Assembly (NCBI GenBank): GCA_036524855.1
Contig: DATDBL010000130.1
Coordinates: 79,468 to 143,467 of the forward strand
Direction of reading: 5' to 3'
Length of the DNA stretch: 64,000 bases
Origin: Aldersonia sp036524855
Lineage (GTDB): Bacteria; Actinomycetota; Actinomycetes; Mycobacteriales; Mycobacteriaceae
In this document: positions 1 to 9,165 of the stretch, in pieces
How the letters are laid out: every line of letters begins with the position of its first letter
Numbering within the stretch: the first letter of the stretch is position 1
Notes under the pieces: generated by a model
What the model saw: only the letters and a program-made list of their open reading frames with translations
What the model was told of the DNA's origin: nothing
The model's database searches: none
Translations under genes and position numbers: made by a program

Positions 1-1
1 G

Positions 2-289
<288 letters not shown>

Positions 290-292
290 CTC

Positions 293-709
293 ATGCTGAT
301 GCCACGGCGGGTCAAGCACCGCAAGCAGCACCACCCCAGCCGCACGGGTGCGGCCAAGGGCGGCACCACGGTCGCGTTCGGTGACTTCGGCATCCAGGCC
401 CTCGAGCCTGCCTACATCACCAACCGGCAGATCGAGTCCGCGCGTATCGCGATGACTCGGCACATCAAGCGTGGCGGCAGGATCTGGATCAACATCTACC
501 CGGATCGCCCGCTGACCAAGAAGCCCGCCGAGACCCGGATGGGTTCCGGCAAGGGCTCGCCCGAGTGGTGGGTCGCGAACGTCAAGCCCGGCCGGGTGAT
601 GTTCGAGATGAGCTACCCGAACGAGGAGACCGCTCGCGAGGCGCTGCGCCGCGCGATGCACAAGCTCCCGTGCAAGTGCAGGATCGTGTCCAGGGAGGAG
701 CAGTTCTGA
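293..709 (+). CDS. rplP: 50S ribosomal protein L16
   Basis: This 138-residue protein starts MLMPRRVKHRKQHH and contains the L16 hallmarks GGTTVAFGDFGIQALEPAYI and the basic GSGKGSPEWWVANVKPG region. L16 sits near the peptidyl transferase centre and helps position the A-site tRNA. An alternative ATG two codons in (299) would give the more usual MPRRVKHR start. The stop codon overlaps the rpmC start (TGATG), which suggests translational coupling. Confidence 0.97.
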   Translation: MLMPRRVKHRKQHHPSRTGAAKGGTTVAFGDFGIQALEPAYITNRQIESARIAMTRHIKRGGRIWINIYPDRPLTKKPAETRMGSGKGSPEWWVANVKPGRVMFEMSYPNEETAREALRRAMHKLPCKCRIVSREEQF

Positions 710-948
710 TGGCGAGCGGAACACCGGCCGCAGAGCTTCGTGAGCTCTCCGAGGACGAGCTGACCGGGAAGCTGCGCGAGAGCAAGGAAGAGCTGTTCAA
801 TCTGCGTTTCCAGATGGCGACGGGGCAGCTCGACAACAACCGTCGGCTGCGCACCGTGCGGCACGAGATCTCGCGGATCTACACGGTCCTGCGTGAGCGT
901 GAGCTCGGCCTCGCCGCCGCGCCCGCGGGTGACGGAGACGCGGCATGA
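709..948 (+). CDS. rpmC: 50S ribosomal protein L29
   Basis: The 79-residue protein has the L29 core ELRELSEDELTGKLRESKEE and LFNLRFQMATGQLDNNRRL, with the typical two-helix hairpin length plus a short Ala-rich tail. L29 lies at the exit-tunnel rim near the chaperone docking site. The ATG at 709 shares its A with the rplP stop. The 3' end overlaps the rpsQ start by 4 nt (ATGA). Confidence 0.96.
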   Translation: MASGTPAAELRELSEDELTGKLRESKEELFNLRFQMATGQLDNNRRLRTVRHEISRIYTVLRERELGLAAAPAGDGDAA

Positions 949-1256
949 GTGAGGGCAGTGTGAGTGAGGGCAGTGTGAACGAAGGGCGCGTGAGCGAGAA
1001 GCAGGCCCGGAACAGACGGAAGACCCGGATCGGGTACGTCGTCTCCGACAAGATGGAGAAGACGATCGTGGTCGAGCTGGAGGACCGGGTCAGGCACCCG
1101 CTCTACGGCAAGATCATCCGGCGCACCACCAAGGTGAAGGCGCACGACGAGAACAGCACCGCCGGCGTCGGCGACCGTGTGTCCCTGATGGAGACGCGGC
1201 CCATGTCGGCCACCAAGCGGTGGCGCCTCGTTGAGGTGCTCGAGCGCGCGAAGTAG
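945..1256 (+). CDS. rpsQ: 30S ribosomal protein S17
   Basis: This 103-residue protein has the S17 core RKTRIGYVVSDKMEKTIVV and HDENSTAGVGDRVSLMETRP, an OB-fold 16S rRNA binder. Before the core is a repetitive N-terminus (SEGSVSEGSVNEGRVSEKQ) encoded by short imperfect DNA repeats. The true start may therefore be a later GTG near 960 or 990 rather than the ATG at 945; I keep 945 for its ATGA overlap with rpmC. A 77-nt gap follows before rplN. Confidence 0.93.
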   Translation: MSEGSVSEGSVNEGRVSEKQARNRRKTRIGYVVSDKMEKTIVVELEDRVRHPLYGKIIRRTTKVKAHDENSTAGVGDRVSLMETRPMSATKRWRLVEVLERAK

Positions 1257-1333
1257 GCGGCCCGCCGAGGGCAGACCATGGCCCGCCGGGTCGGAAATCG
1301 GGCGGGTGAAGAATCCAGGTCGAGGAGAAGTAA

Positions 1334-1702
1334 GTGATTCAGCAGGAGTCGCGAGTACGCGTCGCCGACAACACGGGTGCCAAGGAGATCCTCTGCATCC
1401 GCGTGCTCGGTGGTTCGTCGCGTCGCTACGCCGGGGTCGGCGACGTCGTCGTCGCCACCGTCAAGGACGCCATCCCGGGCGGCAATGTCAAGCGCGGTGA
1501 AGTGGTCAAGGCCGTCATCGTCCGCACCACCAAGGAGCGGCGGCGCCCGGACGGCAGCTATATCCGCTTCGACGAGAACGCCGCGGTGCTCATCAAGGCG
1601 GACAACGATCCGCGCGGCACGCGCATCTTCGGCCCGGTCGGGCGCGAACTGCGCGACAAGCGCTTCATGAAGATCGTTTCGCTTGCCCCGGAGGTCGTGT
1701 GA
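1334..1702 (+). CDS. rplN: 50S ribosomal protein L14
   Basis: This is a full-length 122-residue L14 with a GTG start (VIQQESRVRVADNTGAKE), the L14 signature KRGEVVKAVIVRTTKE and the conserved end MKIVSLAPEVV. A purine-rich GAGGAG lies just upstream of the GTG. L14 contacts 23S rRNA at the subunit interface. It opens the spc-type block, and its stop overlaps the rplX start. Confidence 0.97.
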   Translation: MIQQESRVRVADNTGAKEILCIRVLGGSSRRYAGVGDVVVATVKDAIPGGNVKRGEVVKAVIVRTTKERRRPDGSYIRFDENAAVLIKADNDPRGTRIFGPVGRELRDKRFMKIVSLAPEVV

Positions 1703-2016
1703 TGAAGGTGCACAAGGGTGACACCGTGCTCGTCATCTCGGGCAAGGACAAGGGCGCCAAGGGCAAGGTCATCCAGGCCTACCCCGCGCGGAACAAGGTC
1801 CTGGTCGAGGGCGTCAACCGGATCAAGAAGCACACCGCGGTCTCCGCCAACCAGCGCGGCGCGTCCTCGGGCGGCATCGTGACCCAGGAGGCGCCGATCC
1901 ACGTCTCGAACGTCGCGGTGGTCGACTCCGACGGCAAACCGACGCGCGTGGGCTACCGCATCGACGAGAACGGCAAGAAGGTCCGCATCTCCCGCCGCAA
2001 CGGGAAGGACATCTGA
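1702..2016 (+). CDS. rplX: 50S ribosomal protein L24
   Basis: The 104-residue protein starts MKVHKGDTVLVISGKDKGAKG, the KOW motif of L24, a primary 23S rRNA binder that initiates 50S assembly. The ATG at 1702 overlaps the rplN stop (TGATG). A GTG one codon upstream (1699) would add only one residue and is less likely. rplE follows after 1 nt. Confidence 0.97.
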   Translation: MKVHKGDTVLVISGKDKGAKGKVIQAYPARNKVLVEGVNRIKKHTAVSANQRGASSGGIVTQEAPIHVSNVAVVDSDGKPTRVGYRIDENGKKVRISRRNGKDI

Positions 2017-2017
2017 T

Positions 2018-2614
2018 ATGACCACCACGGAGAACGCTGCCACCGAAAACGCGGCGAGCGAGCAGAAGGTCGCACCGCGCCTGAAGCTTCGCTACCGCGC
2101 GGAGATCCGGGACGCGCTCAACAGCGAGTTCAACTACGCCAACGTCATGCAGATCCCGGGCGTCGTGAAGGTTGTCGTGAACATGGGTGTCGGCGACGCC
2201 GCCCGTGACTCGAAGCTGATCAACGGTGCGGTCGCCGACTTGGCGCTGATCACCGGTCAGAAGCCGGAGATCCGCCGGGCTCGCAAGTCGATCGCGCAGT
2301 TCAAGCTGCGTGAGGGTATGCCGATCGGCGCCCGCGTGACCCTGCGCGGCGACCGGATGTGGGAGTTCCTCGACCGCCTCGTCTCGATCGCGCTGCCGCG
2401 TATCCGCGACTTTCGTGGCCTGTCGCCGAAGCAGTTCGACGGCAACGGCAACTACACGTTCGGGCTCAACGAGCAGTCGATGTTCCACGAGATCGACGTC
2501 GACCGGATCGACCGGCCACGGGGCATGGACATCACCGTGGTGACCACCGCGACCAACGACGACGAAGGCCGTGCTCTGCTCAAGCAGCTCGGCTTCCCGT
2601 TCAAGGAGAACTGA
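2018..2614 (+). CDS. rplE: 50S ribosomal protein L5
   Basis: This is a 198-residue L5 with the conserved NVMQIPGVVKVVVNMGVGDA, ITGQKPEIRRARKSIAQFKL and REGMPIGARVTLRG segments and the C-terminal RGMDITVVTTATNDDEGRAL. L5 binds 5S rRNA in the central protuberance. The first 25 or so residues (ENAATENAASEQK) are a low-complexity extension common in this order. rpsN begins 1 nt after the stop. Confidence 0.97.
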   Translation: MTTTENAATENAASEQKVAPRLKLRYRAEIRDALNSEFNYANVMQIPGVVKVVVNMGVGDAARDSKLINGAVADLALITGQKPEIRRARKSIAQFKLREGMPIGARVTLRGDRMWEFLDRLVSIALPRIRDFRGLSPKQFDGNGNYTFGLNEQSMFHEIDVDRIDRPRGMDITVVTTATNDDEGRALLKQLGFPFKEN

Positions 2615-2615
2615 G

Positions 2616-2801
2616 ATGGCCAAGAAAGCGCTGGTCAACAAGGCCGCCAAGAAGCCGAAGTTCGCGGTGCGCGGCTACACCCGCTGCCAGCGGTGCGGTC
2701 GGCCGCACGCGGTCTACCGCAAGTTCGGGCTGTGCCGCGTGTGCCTGCGGGAGATGGCCCACCGCGGCGAGCTGCCGGGCGTGCACAAGAGTTCCTGGTA
2801 G
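2616..2801 (+). CDS. rpsN: 30S ribosomal protein S14, zinc-binding type Z
   Basis: This is a 61-residue S14 of the short zinc form, carrying two CxxC pairs (CQRC and CRVC) that form the zinc ribbon, and ending LPGVHKSSW. It binds the 16S rRNA head. In most actinobacteria the next gene is rpsH. Here a hairpin terminator follows at once, and rpsH lies about 17.7 kb downstream, so the operon is physically broken at this point. Confidence 0.97.
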   Translation: MAKKALVNKAAKKPKFAVRGYTRCQRCGRPHAVYRKFGLCRVCLREMAHRGELPGVHKSSW

Positions 2802-2818
2802 CGAAAATCTGGACCGCA

Positions 2819-2853
2819 CGAGGGCACGCAAACCAACGGTTTGCGTGCCCTCG
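2819..2853 (+). terminator. Strong hairpin terminator after rpsN
   Basis: A perfect 16-bp inverted repeat (CGAGGGCACGCAAACC and its complement) with a 3-nt loop starts 17 nt after the rpsN stop. There is no clear U tract, as is common in high-GC actinobacteria. It would end the upstream half of the split ribosomal operon and also insulate the convergent minus-strand gene. Confidence 0.8.
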
Positions 2854-2873
2854 CGCATCTGCATCGGTCGGCG

Positions 2874-3380
2874 TCAGTCGTTGCGTTTGTCGATGATCTC
2901 GCCGAGCAGTTCGACTATTCGTTGTTGACCCGCCGCGGTGGCATCGAACTTGGCGCGCATTTCGATGAACCCATTGCTCATCTGTTCGCGCAGGTCGGTG
3001 ACGTTCGCGCGCAGGTCTGCCTGTCCCGTGCGGAGGTCGGTGATGTCGGCGCGCATCTCGGTCTGTCCTGTGCGGAGGTCGGTGATGTCGGCGCGCATCT
3101 CGGCCTGTCCCGTGCGGAGGTCGGCGATGTCGGCGCGCATCTCGGCCTGTCCTGCGCGGAGGTCGGCGATGTCGGCGCGGGTCGCGTTGTGTAGGCGAGT
3201 GTTCAGTTCGCGAAACTCGCGAATCTCGGCCCGGATCTCGCCGACGTCACGATCTGCCCCGCCCGCGAGCACGCGCGCGGCCGTTGCATCGTGTTCCGAG
3301 TTCAATACGCGTCGCGCGAGATCGCCGACCTGCTGCTCGAGCGCTGTCACGCGTCCCTCCAGATCCCCCGAATTCGTCAT
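2874..3380 (-). CDS. Small coiled-coil protein with 14-residue repeats
   Basis: A predicted 168-residue hydrophilic protein of unknown function, starting at an ATG (MTNSGDLEGRVTALEQQVGD). Its middle consists of tandem 14-residue units of the type RADIADLRTGQAEM, i.e. two heptads each, predicting a long parallel coiled coil. The C-terminus (FIEMRAKFDATAAGQQRIVE) is also helical. There is no signal peptide, membrane segment or catalytic motif. It stands alone, convergent with rpsN and divergent from the permease. Most likely it is a cytoplasmic oligomer; I recognise no named family. Confidence 0.7.
   Translation of the reverse strand: MTNSGDLEGRVTALEQQVGDLARRVLNSEHDATAARVLAGGADRDVGEIRAEIREFRELNTRLHNATRADIADLRAGQAEMRADIADLRTGQAEMRADITDLRTGQTEMRADITDLRTGQADLRANVTDLREQMSNGFIEMRAKFDATAAGQQRIVELLGEIIDKRND
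2988..3197 (+). repeat. Five tandem 42-bp repeats inside the coiled-coil gene
   Basis: Units begin at 2988, 3030, 3072, 3114 and 3156, each opening with GCGGAGGTCGG or a near match (GCGCAGGTCGG at 2988). The spacing is exactly 42 bp, so each unit encodes 14 residues and copy-number change keeps the frame. Units two to five are nearly identical, which suggests recent expansion by slippage or recombination. Confidence 0.85.
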
Positions 3381-3566
3381 GGTGTGCAGGCTACTCGGTG
3401 GCACCGACAGGATCGGGTCCGAAGCGGCGGCTGACCCGCGGCCGTTCATCGAGGGTTCTGCAACGATTTGGCGCTGCCGACGGTTTTGGTAGTGCGAATC
3501 TGCTGCGGTACGTGCCGGGCGGGTACACGCTGAGCGCAACGCATCCGTACGGCGAGAGGCGGACCG

Positions 3567-5123
3567 GTGGCGCAGGCGACGACGGGCTCGGGCCCGAAGG
3601 ATCAACAACACACCGAACTCAAGCGGGTGCTCGGCCCCGGCCTGCTTCTGCTGTTCATCGTCGGGGACATCCTCGGCGCCGGTGTCTACGCGGTCACCGG
3701 CCAGATGATCGCGAACGTCGGCGGCATGGCGTGGGTGCCGTTCATCCTGGCGTTCACCGTCGCCACCCTCACGGCGTTCTCGTACCTGGAGTTGGTGACG
3801 AAGTACCCGCAGGCGGCCGGGGCGGCGCTGTACACGCACAAGGCGTTCGGCATCCATTTCTTCACCTTTCTCGTGGCGTTCGCGGTCATCTGTTCCGGCA
3901 TCACCAGCGCGTCGACGTCGTCCAACGTGGTCGGCGGCAATCTGCTCGCGGGTCTGCACGAGACGTTCAGCGACGAGAACGGCCTGGGCTGGTTCAACGT
4001 CCCCGACGGCCCGACCGCGCAGCTGGTGGTCGCGCTCGTGTTCATGCTGCTGCTGGCGGTGATCAACCTCCGCGGGGTCGGCGAGTCGGTGAAGTTCAAC
4101 GTCGTGCTCACCGTGATCGAGATGTTGGCGCTGTTGATCGTCATCGTCATCGGGTTCGTCGCCGCGGGGCGTGGCACGGGTGAGGGCGACATCGCGAACC
4201 TCGTGGTGTTCGAGGACCCCAACGAGAAGGGCTGGTTCCTCGCCGTCACCATCGCGACGACCATCGCGTTCTTCGCGATGGTCGGCTTCGAGGACTCGGT
4301 CAACATGGTCGAGGAGACCAAGAACCCGGAGCGGATCTTCCCGAAGATGATGCTCTCCGGACTCGGCATCGCCTGCCTGATCTACGTGCTCGTGGTTGTC
4401 GCCGTGATCGCCGTGCTCCCGCTCGATTACGAGTCCGGTAGCGAGGGAATACTGTTGCACGTGGTGCGGCTCGGCGCCCCGTCGGTGCCGATCGACGAGA
4501 TCTTTCCGTACATGACCGTGTTCGCGGTGGCGAACACCGCGTTGATCAACATGCTGATGGCCAGCCGCCTCGTGTACGGCATGGCCCGCCAGCACGTGCT
4601 GCCGGGCGTGCTCGGCGCGGTGCTGCCGGGCCGGCGCTCGCCCTGGACGGCGATCATCTTCACTACCGCGATGGCGCTCGGACTGATCTTCGTGGTGAAT
4701 CGGATGTCGAAGAACTCGGTGGTCGCCGCGCTGTCCGGCACGACCGGCCTGCTGCTGTTGTGCGTGTTCGCGATCGTCAATATTGCCTGCCTCGTCCTGA
4801 AGCGCAGCGCGGAAAAGACCTTCTTCCGAACCCCGGTCTGGACACCGGTGGTGGCCGCGATCCTCTGCCTGTTCCTGGCCGGTCCGTGGGCGCGCACGTC
4901 CGCGCAGATGGTCCAGTACAAGATCGCGGGTGTGATGCTGCTGATCGGCGTGGTGCTGTGGGTCCTCACCTATTTCGTGAACAAGTCGACCGGCGGGGGG
5001 ACCGGATTCGCCGACATCGATCACCTCGCCAAGGACGAAAACCCCGACCTCGACCCGGCAGATCGATACCGGGAGCCGGGCCATCGCGACCGCGACGAGC
5101 AGCCGGGGTCGAAGGGGGAGTAG
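3567..5123 (+). CDS. APC-superfamily amino acid permease
   Basis: This 518-residue polytopic membrane protein has a GTG start and an early glycine-rich helix (LFIVGDILGAGVYAVTGQMI), the substrate-binding signature of APC transporters. About 12 hydrophobic segments follow, then a charged cytoplasmic tail (GHRDRDEQPGSKGE). It presumably imports an amino acid or amine by proton symport; the substrate cannot be read from sequence. It is a single gene between the coiled-coil gene and jetD. A fragment of a close paralogue lies at 8727-9165, matching the middle of this protein. Confidence 0.85.
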   Translation: MAQATTGSGPKDQQHTELKRVLGPGLLLLFIVGDILGAGVYAVTGQMIANVGGMAWVPFILAFTVATLTAFSYLELVTKYPQAAGAALYTHKAFGIHFFTFLVAFAVICSGITSASTSSNVVGGNLLAGLHETFSDENGLGWFNVPDGPTAQLVVALVFMLLLAVINLRGVGESVKFNVVLTVIEMLALLIVIVIGFVAAGRGTGEGDIANLVVFEDPNEKGWFLAVTIATTIAFFAMVGFEDSVNMVEETKNPERIFPKMMLSGLGIACLIYVLVVVAVIAVLPLDYESGSEGILLHVVRLGAPSVPIDEIFPYMTVFAVANTALINMLMASRLVYGMARQHVLPGVLGAVLPGRRSPWTAIIFTTAMALGLIFVVNRMSKNSVVAALSGTTGLLLLCVFAIVNIACLVLKRSAEKTFFRTPVWTPVVAAILCLFLAGPWARTSAQMVQYKIAGVMLLIGVVLWVLTYFVNKSTGGGTGFADIDHLAKDENPDLDPADRYREPGHRDRDEQPGSKGE

Positions 5124-5138
5124 GGGTTCCGCGTCCGC

Positions 5139-5196
5139 CGAGTGCGCACTTGCTGCCGCCCCGGCCATGAAGTTTGCGAGAAAGGGTGCGCACTCG
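5139..5196. terminator. Inverted repeat between convergent permease and jetD
   Basis: CGAGTGCGCAC at 5139 is complementary to GTGCGCACTCG at 5186, an 11-bp perfect stem enclosing 36 nt. A second, overlapping pairing is possible between GCCGCCCC and GGGGCGG just downstream. Its position in the 190-nt gap between convergent genes suits a bidirectional terminator. Confidence 0.45.
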
Positions 5197-5313
5197 TCGG
5201 GGCGGGGTGGCGCAGGGCGCCCGACCTCCTCGAAGGTGCGCCACGTGCGCGGCACGCGAGATTCGAACGGGTCGACGGCGATGGCCACTCGACCACGGTA
5301 GCGCCGTGCTACG

Positions 5314-6480
5314 TCATCCCGACGCCGCCAGCGCGGCCGCGATCAGCGGATACGCCACTCGCTCCTGTTCCAGCCGCACGGCGGGACCGAGGGTGTCCTC
5401 GACCAGGTCGCGGTACAGCGCCGCCTCGTCGTCGGTGAGGTTGGACAACGGCGCGTTGACCGGGCTCTGTTCGGTTTCCCAGCGTGACTCGTGCGCCAGC
5501 AGGGTCGCGCGGTCCATCAGCATCGAGCGGGCGTGCGGGAACACGGCGCGCAGCCGATCGAGGATCCGGAAACCGTGGGTGTCGATGTCGCCCCAATAGA
5601 CCAGGTCCAGGCCGGCGAGCCAGCGCATCGGCGCGATCCGCGACACCGCGTAGCCGCCGCCGAACACCAGCAGCGAGCGCGGCACCGGTGGGAACGCAAG
5701 GCAAGTTACCTCGTTCTCGACGACGAACACCCGGTCGATGTCGGGCGGGTGGATGGCGAATTCGGCAATGCCGACCTCGACGTCGGTGAAGCCGGACCAC
5801 GCGGTCGCTGGCGGGTCGAGGGTGCGGACACGCACCCGGCTCGGTTTGGTGCGGAAGCCGTAGCGCTGCGCGAAATCGCGGCTGCCGGGCGCGACGACCG
5901 GCGCCGCGGCGGCGGCGTCGATCAGCTCGATCAGGATCGCGCGGTGGGTCTCGACGAACTTCGTGTCGACGCCGGGTGCGTCGATCTCGCGCACGTAGCG
6001 GTCACGACCGGCATTGGCGGCGACCCAATCGACGCAGGCGAGCAGGCGGTCGAAGTCCTCGGTGTGGGCGAGCGCGACGAACGGCTTGTCGACGACCCAT
6101 GGCCGCAGCGCTGGCAGCGCCCGCTCGACCCGGGAGACGAGTTCGGCATGCCGGCGCGCCTGCGCGGTGGTGCCGAGGAACCGGGTCAGCGCCTCGAACG
6201 TGTCGAGATGCAGTCGGGCGGGAATCTCGTTCGCGCCGAACCGTCGCGCGCCGACGACCTTCGTCGAGAGCCGGTACGGCGCGGCGGCTGTGCTCCAATC
6301 GCGCACCCAGCGTTGCGCGTCGTCGTAGCGGGCCCCGAGTTCGGTGGGGGTCGGCCCGCGTAGGGGCACCTCGATCGGCGTGAACACTTCGCCGCGCGCG
6401 GTCGCCGACAGCGCCTCGCCAAGTCGCCAGCGGCGCAGCAGTTTCGCCTGGATGTCGTGCGGGGTAGTCCAGTCGCTCAT
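5314..6480 (-). CDS. jetD: Wadjet nuclease subunit JetD, DUF3322/DUF2220 (type I-like)
   Basis: This is a 388-residue protein. The N-terminal half matches the DUF3322 type (MSDWTTPHDIQAKLLRRW, then VPLRGPTPTELGARYDDAQRW). The C-terminal half is DUF2220, a Toprim-like fold with conserved acidic clusters: VVENEVTCLAFP (E) and LVYWGDIDTHGFRILDRLR (D-x-D). In Wadjet systems JetD is the endonuclease that cuts circular plasmid DNA after loop extrusion by JetABC. The ATG overlaps the jetC stop by 4 nt, so it was the last gene of a jetABCD operon. The gene looks intact, but its partners are truncated or missing, so it is probably non-functional as a system. Confidence 0.85.
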   Translation of the reverse strand: MSDWTTPHDIQAKLLRRWRLGEALSATARGEVFTPIEVPLRGPTPTELGARYDDAQRWVRDWSTAAAPYRLSTKVVGARRFGANEIPARLHLDTFEALTRFLGTTAQARRHAELVSRVERALPALRPWVVDKPFVALAHTEDFDRLLACVDWVAANAGRDRYVREIDAPGVDTKFVETHRAILIELIDAAAAAPVVAPGSRDFAQRYGFRTKPSRVRVRTLDPPATAWSGFTDVEVGIAEFAIHPPDIDRVFVVENEVTCLAFPPVPRSLLVFGGGYAVSRIAPMRWLAGLDLVYWGDIDTHGFRILDRLRAVFPHARSMLMDRATLLAHESRWETEQSPVNAPLSNLTDDEAALYRDLVEDTLGPAVRLEQERVAYPLIAAALAASG

Positions 6481-8726
6481 GCCGATTCGGCGGAGTCCTC
6501 GTCGGGTTGCGTGAGCGATATCAGCCCATGCAGGCGCTTGCGCTCGCGGTACTCCTCGATGGTCAGGCACTGCAGCCGCGAGTTCTTCGACGTCTTGTTG
6601 TCGACGAACCCGACCGACGACACGAAAGACTCGATGACGTGGATCTTCTGTAGCGGCGTCACGATCAGCAACTGCAGGCCGAGCTTGCGGAACAGCGAGA
6701 GGGCGTAACGCGTCGAATCGTCGGATCCGCGTCCGAACGCCTCGTCGATGACGGCGAAGCGGAAGTCCTTGGACCGCACCGCCCCCCACTGTAGGTTGAA
6801 CTGGTAGGCCAGCGACGCGGCGAGGATGGTGTAGGCGAGCTTCTCCTTCTGTCCGCCGGACTTGCCCCCCGAGTCGGTGTAGGTCTCGTGTTCGGTGTCG
6901 TCCTCGCGGTAACGCTCGGACGCGGCGAACACGCACCAGTTCCGCACGTCGGTGACCCGTTTGGTCCACGCCCGGTCCAGATCGGTCTGACCCTCGCGGC
7001 CACGGAACTTCTCGATCAGCGACTTGACGTGCAGGAACTTGCCTTCCGAGTACTGGTCGTCGGTGTCGGCGCCGAGCGAGCCGTCGCTGCAGCGGCGCAG
7101 TTCCTCACGGAACTCCCGGATCTCCTGGTTGGGGGTCGCCGACTCCTCGAGCCGGATGAAGCGGCCCGGGTTGCAGTCGATACCGGCGAGGGAATCGTTG
7201 ATCGTGTCGATCCGGGTGCGGATCAGCTCCACCTGCTTGCTCAACTGCGAGTGGAAGCCGGCGATGTCGCGGATCGTGTTCGTGTTCAGGTAAGTTTTGA
7301 ACTCGTCCTCGAACCGCGGCAGATCGTCCTCGGTCAGCCGTTCGTGCAGGGCGCGGTACTCTCCGACCGCGGCGACACTGGCGTCCATCTCCACCGTGTC
7401 GAGCGGGTAGTGCCGGCGGAACTCACCCATCTTGTGCACGATCCGGTTCTCCGCGAGACGCGCCTTCTCGGAGAGCGATTCGACCTCGCCGGTCAGGCGG
7501 CGCTCGATCGACGCGGACGCGGGGCCACACTGCGCGGGGGAGGTCGGCCGCTCGCCGCGCAGCCGTTTCTCGATCGCGGCGAACAGATCGCTCGCCACGG
7601 CCGCGGCGGGCTCGGCGAGTATCTGTTCCGACTCGACCTTGCCGGCCTGCGCGCGTTCCCGGTCCTGTTCGAGCCGGGCGATCTGCTGCTCGGCGGCACG
7701 ACGGGCGGCCTCGGCGTCGGTGATCGCATGCTCGGTGCGCTCGATCTCGGAGGCGATGCGGGCGAGTTCGGCCGAGGCGGCCTCGAGTTCACGCTTGCGG
7801 GCCTGCAGGTTCGAGATGTGCGCGGCGACCGACTCCCAGTCGAGTTCGTCGTAACCGTCGAACGCGGACAGCGTGGTGAGGGTGGAACGTCGCCCGTCGA
7901 TCCGTTCGCGCTCCGCCTCGGCGCCCGTCAACGCCGCCGTGACGGTGGACAGTTCGTGCTGCACGCGTTGCGCGTCCGCGAGCAGGGCCTCGATCTTCGC
8001 CTCGTTGCTCCAGCCGAGCACGAAGTGCCTGCGATCGTCGATGCGGCGCGAGTCGTCCTTCTCGTGCCGGCCGCCCGACGTGCGGATCTGGCCGGCCTCG
8101 GTGACCGCCCAGTCCTGGCGCCGGAACTCGGCCATCGAGTCGACGCACAGGTGTCGTGCCCGCCGGTGCAGTTCCCGTTCGAGCCAATCTTCGAAAGGGC
8201 CCTCCTTGAGGTCGAGCTTGTAGAGCAGCGCGCCGTCGGGGGCGGTGTCGCCGAGCGTCGATACTCTCGCGGGGACCCGGTAGTACACGAGCTTCCCGCC
8301 GAGGTGGTGTGCGTTCACCCAGTCCGCCACCTGCGCATAGAGATCCTGGGGAACGAGCAGCGAGAGCCCGAAGCTGCGCAGCACCCGCTCGGCGGCGCCC
8401 TCCCAGTGAGAATGCGCCGCGGCCACCTGAATCAGCTCACCCGCGAACGGGATCCGCTGCGCTTCGATGCCGAGACCCGCGCAGATCGTCGCCCGGATGC
8501 CGAGGTTGTGCGCCGGGATGTTCGATGGCCGCTCGCGCAGGCTGCGCAGCTCGTCGCGGATCGCCGCCGATTCGTCGTCGAGTCGGCTCTTCGCCACCTG
8601 TGCGTCGCGGATCGCGTTCGCCACGTCGGCCAAGTCGGAGTCCAGCTGCATACGCAGCGAGGCGATCTCGCGTCGGGTGCGGTCGTAGGCGTCGCGGCCG
8701 TCGATCGGGTCGAGCGCGTGGACCAG
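6477..8726 (-). pseudogene. jetC: Truncated Wadjet SMC-type ATPase JetC (C-terminal 750 codons)
   Basis: The frame encodes the C-terminal two thirds of a MukB-like SMC ATPase: a hinge-like domain (FGLSLLVPQDLYAQVADWV), long coiled coils rich in Glu, Ala and Arg, the ABC signature SGGQKEKLAYTILAASLAYQ, Walker B (FRFAVIDEAFGRGSDD) and a switch region (LLIVTPLQKIH). The N-terminal Walker A head is absent. Homology stops at about 8726, where the plus strand becomes permease sequence. No plausible native start remains, and jetA and jetB are not found. The open frame continues past the junction to 9431, but that part reads as antisense of the permease fragment. I judge it a decayed gene. Confidence 0.8.
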
Positions 8727-9165
8727 AACGAGAAGGGCTGGTGTCTCGCCGTCACGATCGCGACGACCATCGCGTTCTTTGCGATGGTCGGGTTCGAGGA
8801 CTCCGTGAACATGGTCGAGGAGACCAAGAACCCGGAGAAGATCTTCCCGAAGATGATGTTCTCCGGCCTCGGCGCCGCCTGCGCGATCTACATCCTCGTC
8901 GTGGTCGCGGTGGTCGCAGTGCTGCCCCTGGATTACGACTCCGGCGACGAGGGCATTCTGCTGCACGTCGTTGAACTCGGCGCGCCTACGCTGCCGATCG
9001 ATGAGATCTTCCCGTATCTGACGGTGTTTGCCGTCGCCAACACCGCGCTGATCAACATGCTCATGGCGAGCCGGCTGATCTACGGAATGGCGCGCCAACG
9101 GGTGCTGCCGAACGTGCTCGGGTGGGTGCTGCCGGGGCGGCGCTCGCCGTGGACGGCGATCGTGT
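8727..9165 (+). pseudogene. Internal fragment of a second APC permease
   Basis: About 146 codons starting NEKGWCLAVTIATTIAFFAM and ending PGRRSPWTAIVF align without gaps to the middle of the permease at 3567 (its codons from about 4221 on). I count roughly 18 amino-acid differences, mostly conservative, and many synonymous changes. Both ends are cut: the 5' side by jetC and the 3' side by unrelated DNA. It is therefore a diverged paralogue remnant rather than a recent copy. The open frame extends left only as antisense of jetC. Confidence 0.85.

Noticed and set aside
2988..3197. Regular repeats considered as a CRISPR array
   Set aside because: The 42-bp units are contiguous without spacers and lie in frame inside a coiled-coil gene.
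3400..5288. A long open frame on the minus strand (to 5288) that continues upstream of the coiled-coil gene
   Set aside because: It is the antisense of the permease, is rich in Arg, His and Asp with no domain, and is explained by high-GC codon bias. Only the last 168 codons, from the ATG at 3380, look like a protein.
5245..5300. A tRNA-like stretch on the minus strand with GTTCGAATCTC
   Set aside because: Only the T-loop-like piece fits. No acceptor stem, D arm or anticodon arm can be drawn around it.
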